From Catellatospora sp. TT07R-123 (GTDB taxonomy: Bacteria > Actinomycetota > Actinomycetes > Mycobacteriales > Micromonosporaceae), in NCBI RefSeq assembly GCF_018327705.1, contig NZ_BNEM01000001.1, positions 2,108,001 to 2,172,000 of the forward strand: a stretch of DNA of 64,000 nt, given 5' to 3'. The first letter of the stretch is position 1. Each line of letters begins with the position of its first letter. The notes under the pieces were generated by a model, which ran no database searches, had not been told where the DNA came from, and saw nothing but the letters and a program-made list of their open reading frames with translations. A program made the position numbers and the translations under genes. Positions 17,379-25,264 of this stretch are shown here, in pieces.

Positions 17379-18025
17379 ACATCACCCGCGCCCTGGCGGA
17401 GCTGGCCGACGACACCGGCGCGCCACCGAGCCGCCTGGACCCGGCCGCGGCGTTCGCGGCGGGGCAGCGCCGCCGCCGCTACCGGCGCACCACCTCGCTG
17501 ATCGCGTCGGTGCTGGTCGGCGTCGTCGGGGCGGGCGGGGTGGCCCTGGCCGTGGCCGGCCGCCCGCAGCCCGCGCCGCAGCCGGCCCCTGTCGCCACGG
17601 ACACCCCGGTGGTGCCGCCCTCAGCCGTCGCGCCGCGGGTGCCGACCGGCTCGGCACCGGCCGGGCGCGCGCTGCTGGACTGCGCCTCGGTCGGCGCCCA
17701 GGTCCGGGCCGCGCTGCGGGCGCGGGGCTTCGACCAGCGGCTCGCGGTGACCTGCGCGGCCGACCGGCTCACCGCCGTGGCCGACCTGCTGGCCAGCCCG
17801 ATCCGGGTGCAGCTGGTCGTCACGGTGAGCCTGCACCAGCCGCGGGAGGCCGCGCGGCTGGCCTGCTCCGGGCGGCCGGGGGTGTGCGAACAGGCCGGGT
17901 CGGCCCGGCTGGCGCGCGGCGACGGCCTGCTGCTCACGGCGGAGGTGTCCACCGGACTGCCCGTGCCGGGCACGGCCCCCGGACGGCTGCGCGAGCTCGT
18001 GCTCGACCTCGACGCCCGGTTGTGA
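17375..18025 (+). CDS. Membrane protein cotranscribed with the ECF sigma factor
   Basis: A 216-residue protein with no recognised family. The N-terminal 45 residues are charged and Arg-rich, one membrane helix follows (SLIASVLVGVVGAGGVALAVAG), then a Pro/Ala linker and an outer domain with three Cys. This topology, and the 4-bp overlap with the sigma gene, fit an anti-sigma-like or sensor protein. No zinc-binding HxxxCxxC motif is present, so a classical ZAS anti-sigma factor is excluded. Function inferred from position only. Confidence 0.65.
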   Translation: MNITRALAELADDTGAPPSRLDPAAAFAAGQRRRRYRRTTSLIASVLVGVVGAGGVALAVAGRPQPAPQPAPVATDTPVVPPSAVAPRVPTGSAPAGRALLDCASVGAQVRAALRARGFDQRLAVTCAADRLTAVADLLASPIRVQLVVTVSLHQPREAARLACSGRPGVCEQAGSARLARGDGLLLTAEVSTGLPVPGTAPGRLRELVLDLDARL

Positions 18026-18129
18026 GCCCGCCGGTTTCTTTCCGTACCGGGTACGGGTCGCAAGCCCGTACCCCCGCGAAAGGATCATCGGCGGCTCGGG
18101 CGACGGGCCGGGACCTGAGGGGGACGTGG

Positions 18130-18627
18130 ATGGACCGCACGCGCACCGCCGTCGTCGGCGGCGTGCTCGCCGGGCTGGGTGCCCTGCTGGGCGCGCTCTC
18201 GCTGGGCACCGCCTGGGCCTGGAGCACCGCGTCCACCCGGGTCGCGATCGTGGGTCTGGCCGACTCGCGGACCCGCCTGGTGTACCTGTTCGACCTCGGT
18301 GGCGGCGGCTGGGTGCTCACCCTGCTGCTGCTCCTGGTCGCGGCCGGTGCCGCCGCGGCGGTCGCGCCCGCGCCGGTCGCCCGCGCCGCGGGAGGGGTGG
18401 GTGCCGTGCTCGGGCTGGCAGGCCTGGCCGTGATCTGCGCGGTATGGCCCGGCACCGCCCCGACCACCCCGGACCTCGACCTGTTCGGCTTCGCCCGCAG
18501 CCACAGCGAGGCAGGTGTCGGCGCCGGGGCCCCGCTCGCCCTGATCGCGATGCTCCTGCTCGGCACCGGCACCGCCCTACTCGGCCTCACCCGGGCCCCC
18601 GCCGTGCGCCCGGGTGAGAAGCGATGA
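18130..18627 (+). CDS. Four-helix membrane protein, unknown function
   Basis: A 165-residue hydrophobic protein. Likely membrane helices are at about residues 7-30, 55-80, 88-108 and 133-155. The external loop between the first two contains TRVAIVGLADSRTRL. GGGGGACGTGG precedes ATG 18130. It lies downstream of the sigma operon, separated by 104 bp, so it may be a separate unit. No family was recognised. Confidence 0.6.
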   Translation: MDRTRTAVVGGVLAGLGALLGALSLGTAWAWSTASTRVAIVGLADSRTRLVYLFDLGGGGWVLTLLLLLVAAGAAAAVAPAPVARAAGGVGAVLGLAGLAVICAVWPGTAPTTPDLDLFGFARSHSEAGVGAGAPLALIAMLLLGTGTALLGLTRAPAVRPGEKR

Positions 18628-18688
18628 TCGCCGGTTCCGGTCAGATCATGCGGCTGGGCCGCGGATTCTGACCGCGATCGGCGATCAT
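18624..18688. repeat. PAL-C palindrome, copy 1
   Basis: A 65-bp imperfect palindrome that begins ATGATCGCCGGTTCCGGTCA, has the family core TTCTGACC in the right arm and ends GGCGATCAT. It overlaps the last codon and stop of the membrane protein gene and separates it from the converging racemase gene. Confidence 0.8.
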
Positions 18689-18699
18689 CCCGACCCGCG

Positions 18700-19803
18700 C
18701 TACCGGACGGGGATCCACTCGGTGGCGGTGGTGACCTCGCGCAGGGCGTCGGGGTCGGGGGTGACGCCGGTGCCGGGGCCGGTCGGGACGGCCAGGTGGC
18801 CGCCGTCCAGCACGAACGGGTCGGTGACGTCGCGGCGGAAGTAGCGGTCGGAGGCCGAGGTGTCGCCGGGCAGCACGCAGCCGGGCAGGGCGGCCAGGGC
18901 CACGTTCGCGGCGCGGCCGATGCCGGTCTCCAGCATGCCGCCGACCCAGACCGGCACGCCGTTGGCGGCGCACACGTCGTGGACGCGGCGGGCCTCCAGG
19001 TAGCCGCCGACCCGGCCCGGCTTGATGTTGATCACGGAGGTGGCGCCCAGCGCGATCGCGTCGGCCGCCGCCCGCGCACCGGTGATCGACTCGTCCAGGC
19101 AGATCGGGGTGCGCACCTGCCGGGCCAGCTCGGCGTGGCCGCGTACGTCGTCCTCCGGCAGCGGCTGCTCGATCAGCAGCAGGTCGAACGGGTCCAGTCG
19201 GGCCAGGTGCCGGGCGTCGGCCAGCGTGTACGCGGTGTTCGCGTCCACCTGGAGCAGGATGTCGCCGAACCGCTCGCGTACGGCCCGCACCGGCGCCACG
19301 TCCCAGCCGGGCTCGATCTTCAGCTTGATCCGCAGGTAGCCCTCGGCGAGGTAGCCCTCGACCGCCTCCAGCAGCTGCGGGATCGAGTCCATGATGCCGA
19401 CCGACACCCCGGCGGGCACCCGGTCGCGGACCGCGCCCAGATGCGCGGCCAGCGGCAGGCCGTGCTCGCGCAGCCAGGCGTCCAGCAGCGCGGTCTGCAC
19501 CGCCGCCTTCGCCATCGGGTGGCCCTTGATCTTCGCGAACGGGGCCTCGGTGCGGCGCGGGTCGGCGTCGGGCAGCCCGGCCAGCGCCGGGATGAGGAAC
19601 CGCCGGATCACCTCGGCCGCGCCCTCGACGTACTCGGCGGAGTAGAGCGGGGCCGACATGGCGACGCACTCGCCCCAGCCCTCGGCGGTGCCGGTGACCG
19701 CGCGCACCAGCAGCACGTCGCGGTCCAGCTCCACCCCGAACGAGGTGCGGAACGGGCTGACCAGCGGCATCGCGATGCGGCGCAGCTCGAAACCTTCGAT
19801 CAT
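18700..19803 (-). CDS. Enolase-superfamily o-succinylbenzoate synthase / N-acylamino acid racemase
   Basis: A 367-residue muconate-lactonising-type enolase-superfamily enzyme. Catalytic residues are all visible: RIKLKI (KxK), LQVDANTAY (Asp), LIEQPLP (Glu), ICLDESITG (Asp) and INIKPGRVGG (Lys). This set is shared by OSBS (menaquinone pathway) and N-succinylamino acid racemase. Its start overlaps the stop of a GNAT gene by 4 bp. In known cases a GNAT succinyltransferase beside the enzyme marks the racemase role, so I favour N-acylamino acid racemase. No men genes are nearby. Confidence 0.85.
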   Translation of the reverse strand: MIEGFELRRIAMPLVSPFRTSFGVELDRDVLLVRAVTGTAEGWGECVAMSAPLYSAEYVEGAAEVIRRFLIPALAGLPDADPRRTEAPFAKIKGHPMAKAAVQTALLDAWLREHGLPLAAHLGAVRDRVPAGVSVGIMDSIPQLLEAVEGYLAEGYLRIKLKIEPGWDVAPVRAVRERFGDILLQVDANTAYTLADARHLARLDPFDLLLIEQPLPEDDVRGHAELARQVRTPICLDESITGARAAADAIALGATSVINIKPGRVGGYLEARRVHDVCAANGVPVWVGGMLETGIGRAANVALAALPGCVLPGDTSASDRYFRRDVTDPFVLDGGHLAVPTGPGTGVTPDPDALREVTTATEWIPVR

Positions 19804-20690
19804 CGGGCGACCTCCAGGGTGTACCAGCCGTCGCGGCTCATCCCGGTGATCCGGTAGCCGGCGTCCAGGGCGGCGCACAGCGCCTCGCGTACCGGCCGGC
19901 GCCAGGCCAGCGCGGCCGCCGCGTCGCGCTCGCGCAGCGCCACCACGTCGTCGGGCACCGCGACCAGCAGTGGGCGGCCGTCCAGCGGCACCGCCGCCGG
20001 GCGGGGCTCCTGCGCGGCGGTGCGGTCGAGCAGCACCGCGCCCCCGACGGCGCGCAGCGCGGCCAGGTCGACGTCGCGCACGTCGCCGCGCGCGGCCGCC
20101 CGTGCCCGCGCCGACAGCAGGTCCCAGCTCAGGTAAAGCCGGTCGGTGGCCTCGCCGGTGTTGATGCCGTCGTTCATCTCGCCGTAGAAGTCCGGCAGGT
20201 ACGCCGCGGCGCGGCCGCCGAGCTTGTGCAGGTTGACGTACGCGTTGCGGCGGACCAGCGGGTCGAAGGTCCAGCAGATCTCGGTGATCCCGCGCGCCAG
20301 GCACCAGGCCCGCTGGTGCTGCTTGAGGGCGTACCCGATGCCGCCGCTCTGCGCCGCCGGGTCGACCCCGGCGATGTGGGAGTGCAGGTGGCCCACCCCG
20401 AAGAAGGCGACCGCCGCAGCGACGAGCACCCCGTCGCGGTACGCCCCGGCCACGTAGTTGCCCGCGTGCTGCATCGCCCGCAGCGTGGCCCGGTTGATGA
20501 GCTGGTCGGGCGAGTCGGCGTGCCAGATCCGGCAGAACAGTCCGGCGGCCTCGTGCTGGGCGGGCACGGTGTCGAGTTCCCGGATCTCCAGCCGCAGCCG
20601 GGCGGCCGTGGACTCGGCCAGGTCCGCGGCCTCGCGCGCCAGCTCATCGGGCAGCGCGGCGGGCCGGTGATGATCGGGAAGGTAGACCAT
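19800..20690 (-). CDS. GNAT acyltransferase (COG3375-like) partner of the racemase
   Basis: A 296-residue GNAT-like protein. The core FGVGHLHSHIAGVDPAAQSG, GIGYALKQHQRAWCLARG and WTFDPLVRRNAYVNLHKLG match the long acyltransferase group found next to N-succinylamino acid racemases. There the enzyme succinylates D-amino acids, the racemase inverts them and a desuccinylase frees the L-form. No desuccinylase is seen in this operon. It is the first gene of a two-gene operon and its start lies 32 bp from the converging regulator gene. Confidence 0.8.
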   Translation of the reverse strand: MVYLPDHHRPAALPDELAREAADLAESTAARLRLEIRELDTVPAQHEAAGLFCRIWHADSPDQLINRATLRAMQHAGNYVAGAYRDGVLVAAAVAFFGVGHLHSHIAGVDPAAQSGGIGYALKQHQRAWCLARGITEICWTFDPLVRRNAYVNLHKLGGRAAAYLPDFYGEMNDGINTGEATDRLYLSWDLLSARARAAARGDVRDVDLAALRAVGGAVLLDRTAAQEPRPAAVPLDGRPLLVAVPDDVVALRERDAAAALAWRRPVREALCAALDAGYRITGMSRDGWYTLEVAR

Positions 20691-20721
20691 GCGTGTAGTG
20701 AACCACCCCCGCCGACCTGGG

Positions 20722-21621
20722 TCAGACGGAGGCGGCCAGGGTGAGGGCGGTGGTGAGGCTGTCCGGGGTGAGCACCCCGTCGGGCAGCTCGTCGGGCCAG
20801 CCCGGTCCCGCGGCGAGCACCAGGGCCGGGCGGCGGGGCATCGCCAGCAGCTCCGCCAGCACGCCGGTGTCGGCGGTCTGCGGGGCGTGCGACCAGATCA
20901 GCACGAACGCGGGGCCGGTGCGGCGTACCGCGTCGAGCAGGGAGCGGGCCGGGACGCGGGCGCCCAGCAGCCGGCTACCGACGCCGCGCTCGGCCAGCGC
21001 CGCCGACAGCGCCTCCAGCGGCAGGCTGTGCTGCTCGTCGTCGGCGCAGGCCAGCAGCACCGGCACGGGCGTGCCGGGCGCGGGCCGGGGCACCGCGCCG
21101 AACACCTCGGTGACGCAGCGCGACACCAGGTGCTCGACCTCGATCAGGCGGCTGGTGGCGGCGTGCCGGGTGCCGATGCCGACCAGAACGGGGCAGATCA
21201 GGTCCTGCCAGGTCGCGGTGACGCCGTGCTCGGCGACGGCCTGGTCGATCAGGTCGCGTACGGTCAGCGCGTCCAGCCGCATCGCGGCGCGGGCCAGCCC
21301 CCGGGCCTGCGCTCCGGCCCGGCCGACGGCGACGGTGTGCCCGCCGCCGTCGCGGTGCGGGCGCGGCTGCTCCGGTTCGCCGGGCGCGGCGAGGGCGATC
21401 CGGGCCGCCTCGGCCGCGGGGACGCCGTGCGCCGTCAGCCGCCGCATCGTCTCCAGCCGGACCAGGTCGGCGGCGTCGTAGCGGCGGTGGTGGCCGGGGG
21501 CGTGGCCGCCCGGACCCAGCCCGTATCGCTGGTGCCAGGTGCGCAGCGTGGTCACGGCGATGCCGAGCCGCCGGGCCACCGCCCCCGCGCTCAGCCCCTC
21601 GTCGTCGCTGCCGTCCACCAC
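20722..21621 (-). CDS. MerR regulator with B12-binding domain (LitR/CarH-like)
   Basis: A 299-residue protein. Residues about 8-75 are a MerR winged helix (LSAGAVARRLGIAVTTLRTW, RYDAADLVRLETM). The rest is the helical cap plus Rossmann fold of cobalamin-binding regulators: RHAATSRLIEVEH corresponds to the Wx9EH cap motif with His in place of Trp, and DDEQHSLPLEAL supplies the likely lower-ligand His. CarH/LitR proteins bind DNA in the dark with adenosylcobalamin and release it in light. The divergent photolyase gene fits a light-response role. Start GTG 21621 has TAGGCT 7 nt upstream. Confidence 0.82.
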   Translation of the reverse strand: MVDGSDDEGLSAGAVARRLGIAVTTLRTWHQRYGLGPGGHAPGHHRRYDAADLVRLETMRRLTAHGVPAAEAARIALAAPGEPEQPRPHRDGGGHTVAVGRAGAQARGLARAAMRLDALTVRDLIDQAVAEHGVTATWQDLICPVLVGIGTRHAATSRLIEVEHLVSRCVTEVFGAVPRPAPGTPVPVLLACADDEQHSLPLEALSAALAERGVGSRLLGARVPARSLLDAVRRTGPAFVLIWSHAPQTADTGVLAELLAMPRRPALVLAAGPGWPDELPDGVLTPDSLTTALTLAASV

Positions 21622-21628
21622 GCGTTGC

Positions 21629-21634
21629 AGCCTA
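21629..21634 (-). promoter_or_regulatory. -10 box of the B12-MerR gene (leaderless)
   Basis: TAGGCT on the minus strand, 7 nt before GTG 21621. The small palindrome GATTCCTGAATC (21655-21666) lies just upstream and could be an operator. Confidence 0.45.
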
Positions 21635-21696
21635 CCGCAGGCTAATATTGCGTTGATTCCTGAATCGTTATCCGGCGCGGCGGCGTTTGCGTGCGT

Positions 21697-21756
21697 GCAG
21701 TTTCGGGGAAACTGCTGCTTTGGTACGGCCGATTCCGGCAGTCTCCCCGAAACTGC
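21697..21756. repeat. Inverted repeat between regulator and photolyase
   Basis: Arms of 20 nt (GCAGTTTCGGGGAAACTGCT and complement, one to two mismatches) enclose a 20-nt loop. It may be an operator of the divergent pair or a further palindromic repeat family. Confidence 0.7.
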
Positions 21757-21810
21757 CCGGTCGCGCAGCCCCGATGCCGCGCGACGGCCGCGCAGGAGGA
21801 TGTGGTGCGG

Positions 21811-23016
21811 ATGAAGACCGCGGTGGTGCTGTTCACGCGGGATCTGCGGGTGCACGACCAGCCCGCGCTGGCGGCCGCGTGCGCGGCGTACGAGCGGATC
21901 GTGCCCCTGTTCGTGCTCGACCCGAGCCTGAAGGTGCCCGCCAACCGGCGCCGCTTCCTGCTGGAATGCCTGCTCGACCTGCGGGAGAGCCTGCGCGGGC
22001 GCGGCAGCGACCTCGTCGTGCGCGCCGGCGACCCCGTCGCCGAGGCGGTCCGGCTCGCCAAGCAGGTCGGCGCGGCCGGGATCGGCGTGACCGAGGACTA
22101 CGGGCCGTACGCGCTGCGCCGCCAGGACCGGCTGGCCCGCGCCTGCGCCCGCGAGCGGATCGCGCTCAAGCTGTTCCCCGGGGTGACCGTGGTGCCCGCC
22201 GGGCAGGTCACCCCGACCACCGGCGGCGACCACTACAAGGTGTTCACGCCGTACTTCCGGGCCTGGCAGCAGGTCCGGTGGCGCTCGACCGCACCGGCGC
22301 CGCGCACCGTCCCGCCGCTGCCCGACGGGCTGGCCGGCAGCGATCCGCACCGGGTGCTGACCGGCGCGAAGGCCGAGTCGCCCAGCCCGATGCCGGGCGG
22401 GGAGACCGAGGCGCTGCGCCGGTTCACGGCATGGCTGCCGCAGGCCGGAGACTACGCGGCCCGCCACGACGACCTGGCCGGGGACGCGACCTCGCGGATG
22501 AGCCCGTACCTGCACTTCGGGTGCGTGTCGCCGCTGCGGCTGGCCACCGCCCCGGGCGTGGCCGACGCGTTCGTACGGCAGCTGTGCTGGCGCGACTTCT
22601 ACACCCAGGTGCTGGCCTGCTTCCCGAAGCTGGGGACCGCGGCCTACCGGGCCGGGGCGCAGGAGCAGTGGCACGACGACGCGGACGCGCTGGCCGCGTG
22701 GCAGGCGGGCGAGACCGGGGTGCCGCTGGTCGACGCGGGCATGCGGCAGCTCGCGGCCGAGGGCTGGATGCACAACCGGGCCCGGCTGGTCACCGCGTCG
22801 TACCTGACCAAGACGCTGGGGCTGGACTGGCGCGAGGGCGCCGCCTGGTATGCCCGGCTGCTGCTGGACGCCGACGTGGCGAACAACTTCGGCAACTGGC
22901 AGTGGGTGGCGGGCACGGGCACCGATACGAAGCCGTACCGGAAGTTCAGCCCGCAGCGGCAGACCGAGCGCTACGACCCCGCCGGCGCCTACATCCAGCG
23001 CTGGACCGGCCGCTGA
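21811..23016 (+). CDS. phr: Deoxyribodipyrimidine photolyase
   Basis: A 401-residue class I cyclobutane pyrimidine dimer photolyase. VVLFTRDLRVHDQPAL opens the antenna domain. The FAD domain has TSRMSPYLHFGCVSP, QLCWRDFYTQVL, PLVDAGMRQL and WMHNRARLVTASYL, then the tail DVANNFGNWQWVAGTGTD with the tryptophan chain region. The enzyme repairs UV dimers with blue light. AGGAGG at 21794-21799 fits GTG 21805 (5 nt) or ATG 21811 (11 nt); the two starts differ by two residues. It is divergent from a B12-type light-responsive regulator. Confidence 0.94.
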   Translation: MKTAVVLFTRDLRVHDQPALAAACAAYERIVPLFVLDPSLKVPANRRRFLLECLLDLRESLRGRGSDLVVRAGDPVAEAVRLAKQVGAAGIGVTEDYGPYALRRQDRLARACARERIALKLFPGVTVVPAGQVTPTTGGDHYKVFTPYFRAWQQVRWRSTAPAPRTVPPLPDGLAGSDPHRVLTGAKAESPSPMPGGETEALRRFTAWLPQAGDYAARHDDLAGDATSRMSPYLHFGCVSPLRLATAPGVADAFVRQLCWRDFYTQVLACFPKLGTAAYRAGAQEQWHDDADALAAWQAGETGVPLVDAGMRQLAAEGWMHNRARLVTASYLTKTLGLDWREGAAWYARLLLDADVANNFGNWQWVAGTGTDTKPYRKFSPQRQTERYDPAGAYIQRWTGR

Positions 23017-23073
23017 GCCACACCCGCCCTCCCCCGCCCGGCCGATGCCCGGCGGGCGGGCGGCGGTGCGAAC

Positions 23074-23484
23074 ATGCGGCCCGTGGGATCTCTGCGTGGC
23101 GTACGCCGCATCGCCGGACTGGTACTGATCATCGTCGCCGTGCTGCTCGTCGCGTTCGGGGCGTACCAGCTGCGCATCATGGCCTGGGACAGGTCCACCG
23201 GCAGCGTCTCGGCCTGCACCGAGCACTCGACCGGGACCGGCACCAAGCGCCGCGTCTACCACGACTGCACCGTCACCTGGGCCGACGCCGGACAGACCCA
23301 CCAGGCGCCGGTGACCTTCGACGGCCCCGCCGACCCGTCCGGCACCACGCAGGACATCGTGGTCAGTGGCGGCGACGCGGCCCCGGCCGGGGCGGCGGGC
23401 TCCGGCCCGTTCATCATCGGTTTCGGGGTGTTGTTCCTGCTCGTCGGGCTTGTGGCCCGGCTGGGCGGGCGCAGGCAGGAGTAA
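23074..23484 (+). CDS. Two-helix membrane protein, unknown function
   Basis: A 136-residue protein with membrane helices at about residues 13-32 (GLVLIIVAVLLVAFGAYQLR) and 110-128 (FIIGFGVLFLLVGLVARL). They flank an outer domain containing two Cys (ACTEHSTG and YHDCTVTW) that could form a disulfide. The layout suggests a DUF3592-type protein, which is an inference. It precedes the hydrolase gene by 21 bp and is probably cotranscribed with it. Confidence 0.65.
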   Translation: MRPVGSLRGVRRIAGLVLIIVAVLLVAFGAYQLRIMAWDRSTGSVSACTEHSTGTGTKRRVYHDCTVTWADAGQTHQAPVTFDGPADPSGTTQDIVVSGGDAAPAGAAGSGPFIIGFGVLFLLVGLVARLGGRRQE

Positions 23485-23505
23485 GTTCGCGGGCAGGAGG
23501 TGCCG

Positions 23506-24141
23506 GTGACGACACGCAGCGCGGGGTACGAGGCCAGCCCGGCGCCCGCCGCCGCCCGCGGCCTCGTGCTGATGCTGCACGGCGGCGCCGAGAGGGGGCG
23601 GGGCCCCGACCACCGGGCCCGCCTGTCCTACCTGCGGATGCTGCCGTTCCTGCGCGCCCTGCCGTCCGACGTGCTGGTCTGGCGGCTGCGCTACCGCTAC
23701 AACGGCTGGAACGGGGCGGACGCCGACCCCGTGCGCGACCTGGAGTGGGCGCTCGGGCAGGCCGCCGAGCTGCGGCCGGGGCTGCCGGTGATCCTGGTCG
23801 GGCACTCGATGGGCGGCCGCGCCGTGCTGTGGGGCGGCGGCGGCGCGCAGGTCGCGGCGGTGTGCGCGCTCGCCCCGTGGATCGAGCCGGGCGACCCGTA
23901 CGAGCAGCTCGCGGGCAGGCAGGTGCTGATCGCACACGGCGACCGGGACTGGATCACCGACCCGGCCGCCTCCCGCCGGTACGCCATCGCCGCCGAGGAG
24001 GCAGGCGCCCGGGTGACGTACCTCGACGTCAGCGGCGACGGGCACGCCATGCTGCGCCGCGCCCGCCACTGGCACTGCCTCGTCGGCGCCTTCATCTCCG
24101 CCGTCCTCAACGGCGACCCCACCAGCCCCCTCCCCTGCTGA
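23506..24141 (+). CDS. Alpha/beta hydrolase
   Basis: A 211-residue serine hydrolase of the alpha/beta fold. LMLHGGAERG is the oxyanion loop, VGHSMGGRA holds the nucleophile Ser, HGDRDWITD the Asp and SGDGHAML the His. It resembles dienelactone hydrolase-type or small carboxylesterase proteins. GTG 23506 is preferred because AGGAGG lies 5 nt upstream; GTG 23500 is part of that ribosome-binding site. Substrate unknown. Confidence 0.82.
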   Translation: MTTRSAGYEASPAPAAARGLVLMLHGGAERGRGPDHRARLSYLRMLPFLRALPSDVLVWRLRYRYNGWNGADADPVRDLEWALGQAAELRPGLPVILVGHSMGGRAVLWGGGGAQVAAVCALAPWIEPGDPYEQLAGRQVLIAHGDRDWITDPAASRRYAIAAEEAGARVTYLDVSGDGHAMLRRARHWHCLVGAFISAVLNGDPTSPLPC

Positions 24142-24191
24142 AACCCACCCGCCCCGGACCCGCGTGCCCACCCACCCCGGACCCGCTTGCC

Positions 24192-24247
24192 CTCCCGCCC
24201 CGGGCCGGTGCACCCCTCCCGCCCCGGGCCGGTGCACCCCTCCCGCC
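24192..24247. repeat. 24-bp tandem repeat (2.3 units)
   Basis: A unit beginning CTCCCGCCCCGGGCCGGTGC repeats at 24192 and 24216, with a partial third copy. It directly adjoins PAL-A copy 3. Confidence 0.85.
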
Positions 24248-24306
24248 AAGTTGCCGGGCAATCGGGCGAATGTGAGCCCATCATTCGCCCGATTGCCCGG
24301 CAACTT
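24248..24306. repeat. PAL-A palindrome, copy 3 (perfect 24-bp arms)
   Basis: Arms 24248-24271 and 24283-24306 are perfect complements around an 11-nt loop (GTGAGCCCATC). Confidence 0.9.
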
Positions 24307-24361
24307 GCCCGCGGATGGGCCCGCGGATGGGCGAGGTGACGCGGGCCGGGCGGGGCCGGGC

Positions 24362-24367
24362 TATCGT
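24362..24367 (+). promoter_or_regulatory. -10 box of a probable leaderless promoter
   Basis: TATCGT is 6 nt before GTG 24374. It excludes the in-frame GTG at 24368 as start because that codon abuts the box. Confidence 0.5.
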
Positions 24368-24373
24368 GTGGCG

Positions 24374-25138
24374 GTGGTTCTGCCGACCTCGCCGCCGATC
24401 CGGTGGATGCACGCGTTCATCGATCTGCCCGTCGACCGGTTCGACGCCGGGGCCGCGTTCTGGCTCGCGGTGACCCGGACGCGCCTGTCGGCGCGGCGCG
24501 GGGCACGGGGCGAGTTCGCGACCCTGCTCGCCGACGAGGGCGACGCCCACCTGAAGGTGCAGGTCGTCGGCGGTGCGGGCGGCATCCACCTGGACCCGGG
24601 CACCGACGATCCGCAGGCGCTGGTCCAGGCCGCACTCGACCTGGGCGGCAGTGTCGTGGCGGTCGCGGAGCGGTTCACGGTGCTGCGCTCGCCGGGTGGG
24701 CTGCTGCTGTGCGCGGTGCCGTACCAGGGCGAGTCGGCGCGTACGCCCGTCGTCGCCGGGCCGGGCGGGGCCTTGAGCCGGGTCGACCAGGTGAGCGTTG
24801 ACGTGGCTCCGTCGCGGTACGACGCCGAGACCGCGTTCTGGGCGGGACTGACCGGCTGGGACCTGGCGCAGGGGTCGCGTCCGGAGTTCCGGGTGCTGCG
24901 GCCGCCCGCGCACCTGCCCCTGCGGATCCTGCTCCAGCGGCTGGACGAGGAACAGCCCACCGGGGCGCACCTCGACCTGGCCTGCTCGGACGTGGACGCG
25001 GTCCGCGCCTGGCACGAGTCCCACGGCGCGACCACCGTCGCCCGCCACGAGCGCTGGACGGTGATGCACGACCCCACGGGCTCCGTCTACTGCCTCACCT
25101 CCCGAGACCCCGCCACCGGCACCCTCCCCGCCACCTGA
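24374..25138 (+). CDS. Two-domain VOC family protein
   Basis: A 254-residue protein with two VOC units: about residues 10-115 (HAFIDLPVDRFDAGAAFWLA to GGLLLCAVPYQ) and 130-245 (VDQVSVDVAPSRYDAETAFW to DPTGSVYCLTS). Each has the FW after the first helix. The metal-binding His/Glu set is incomplete, so an enzyme role is uncertain. GTG 24374 is chosen from the -10 box spacing; ATG 24407 is the alternative. It is flanked by repeats on both sides. Confidence 0.75.
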   Translation: MVLPTSPPIRWMHAFIDLPVDRFDAGAAFWLAVTRTRLSARRGARGEFATLLADEGDAHLKVQVVGGAGGIHLDPGTDDPQALVQAALDLGGSVVAVAERFTVLRSPGGLLLCAVPYQGESARTPVVAGPGGALSRVDQVSVDVAPSRYDAETAFWAGLTGWDLAQGSRPEFRVLRPPAHLPLRILLQRLDEEQPTGAHLDLACSDVDAVRAWHESHGATTVARHERWTVMHDPTGSVYCLTSRDPATGTLPAT

Positions 25139-25169
25139 GCAGGCCGATCCCGCCACCTGGGCCGGGCAA

Positions 25170-25232
25170 GATCGCTGTTTCCGGTTCGGGTGTGTGCTAG
25201 AAACCGACGTTCTGACCGCAAGTCGCGATCAT
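25170..25232. repeat. PAL-C palindrome, copy 2
   Basis: Starts GATCGCTGTTTCCGGTTCG, contains TTCTGACCGCAA and ends GCGATCAT. It lies 33 bp before hypF. Confidence 0.75.
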
Positions 25233-25264
25233 CGCGGCGGCACGCGCGGGCGAGAATCAGTGAC

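Noticed and set aside
18700-19803. Firm call as menaquinone OSBS (menC)
   Set aside because: Catalytic residues cannot separate OSBS from the racemase, and the GNAT partner favours the latter; no other men gene is present.
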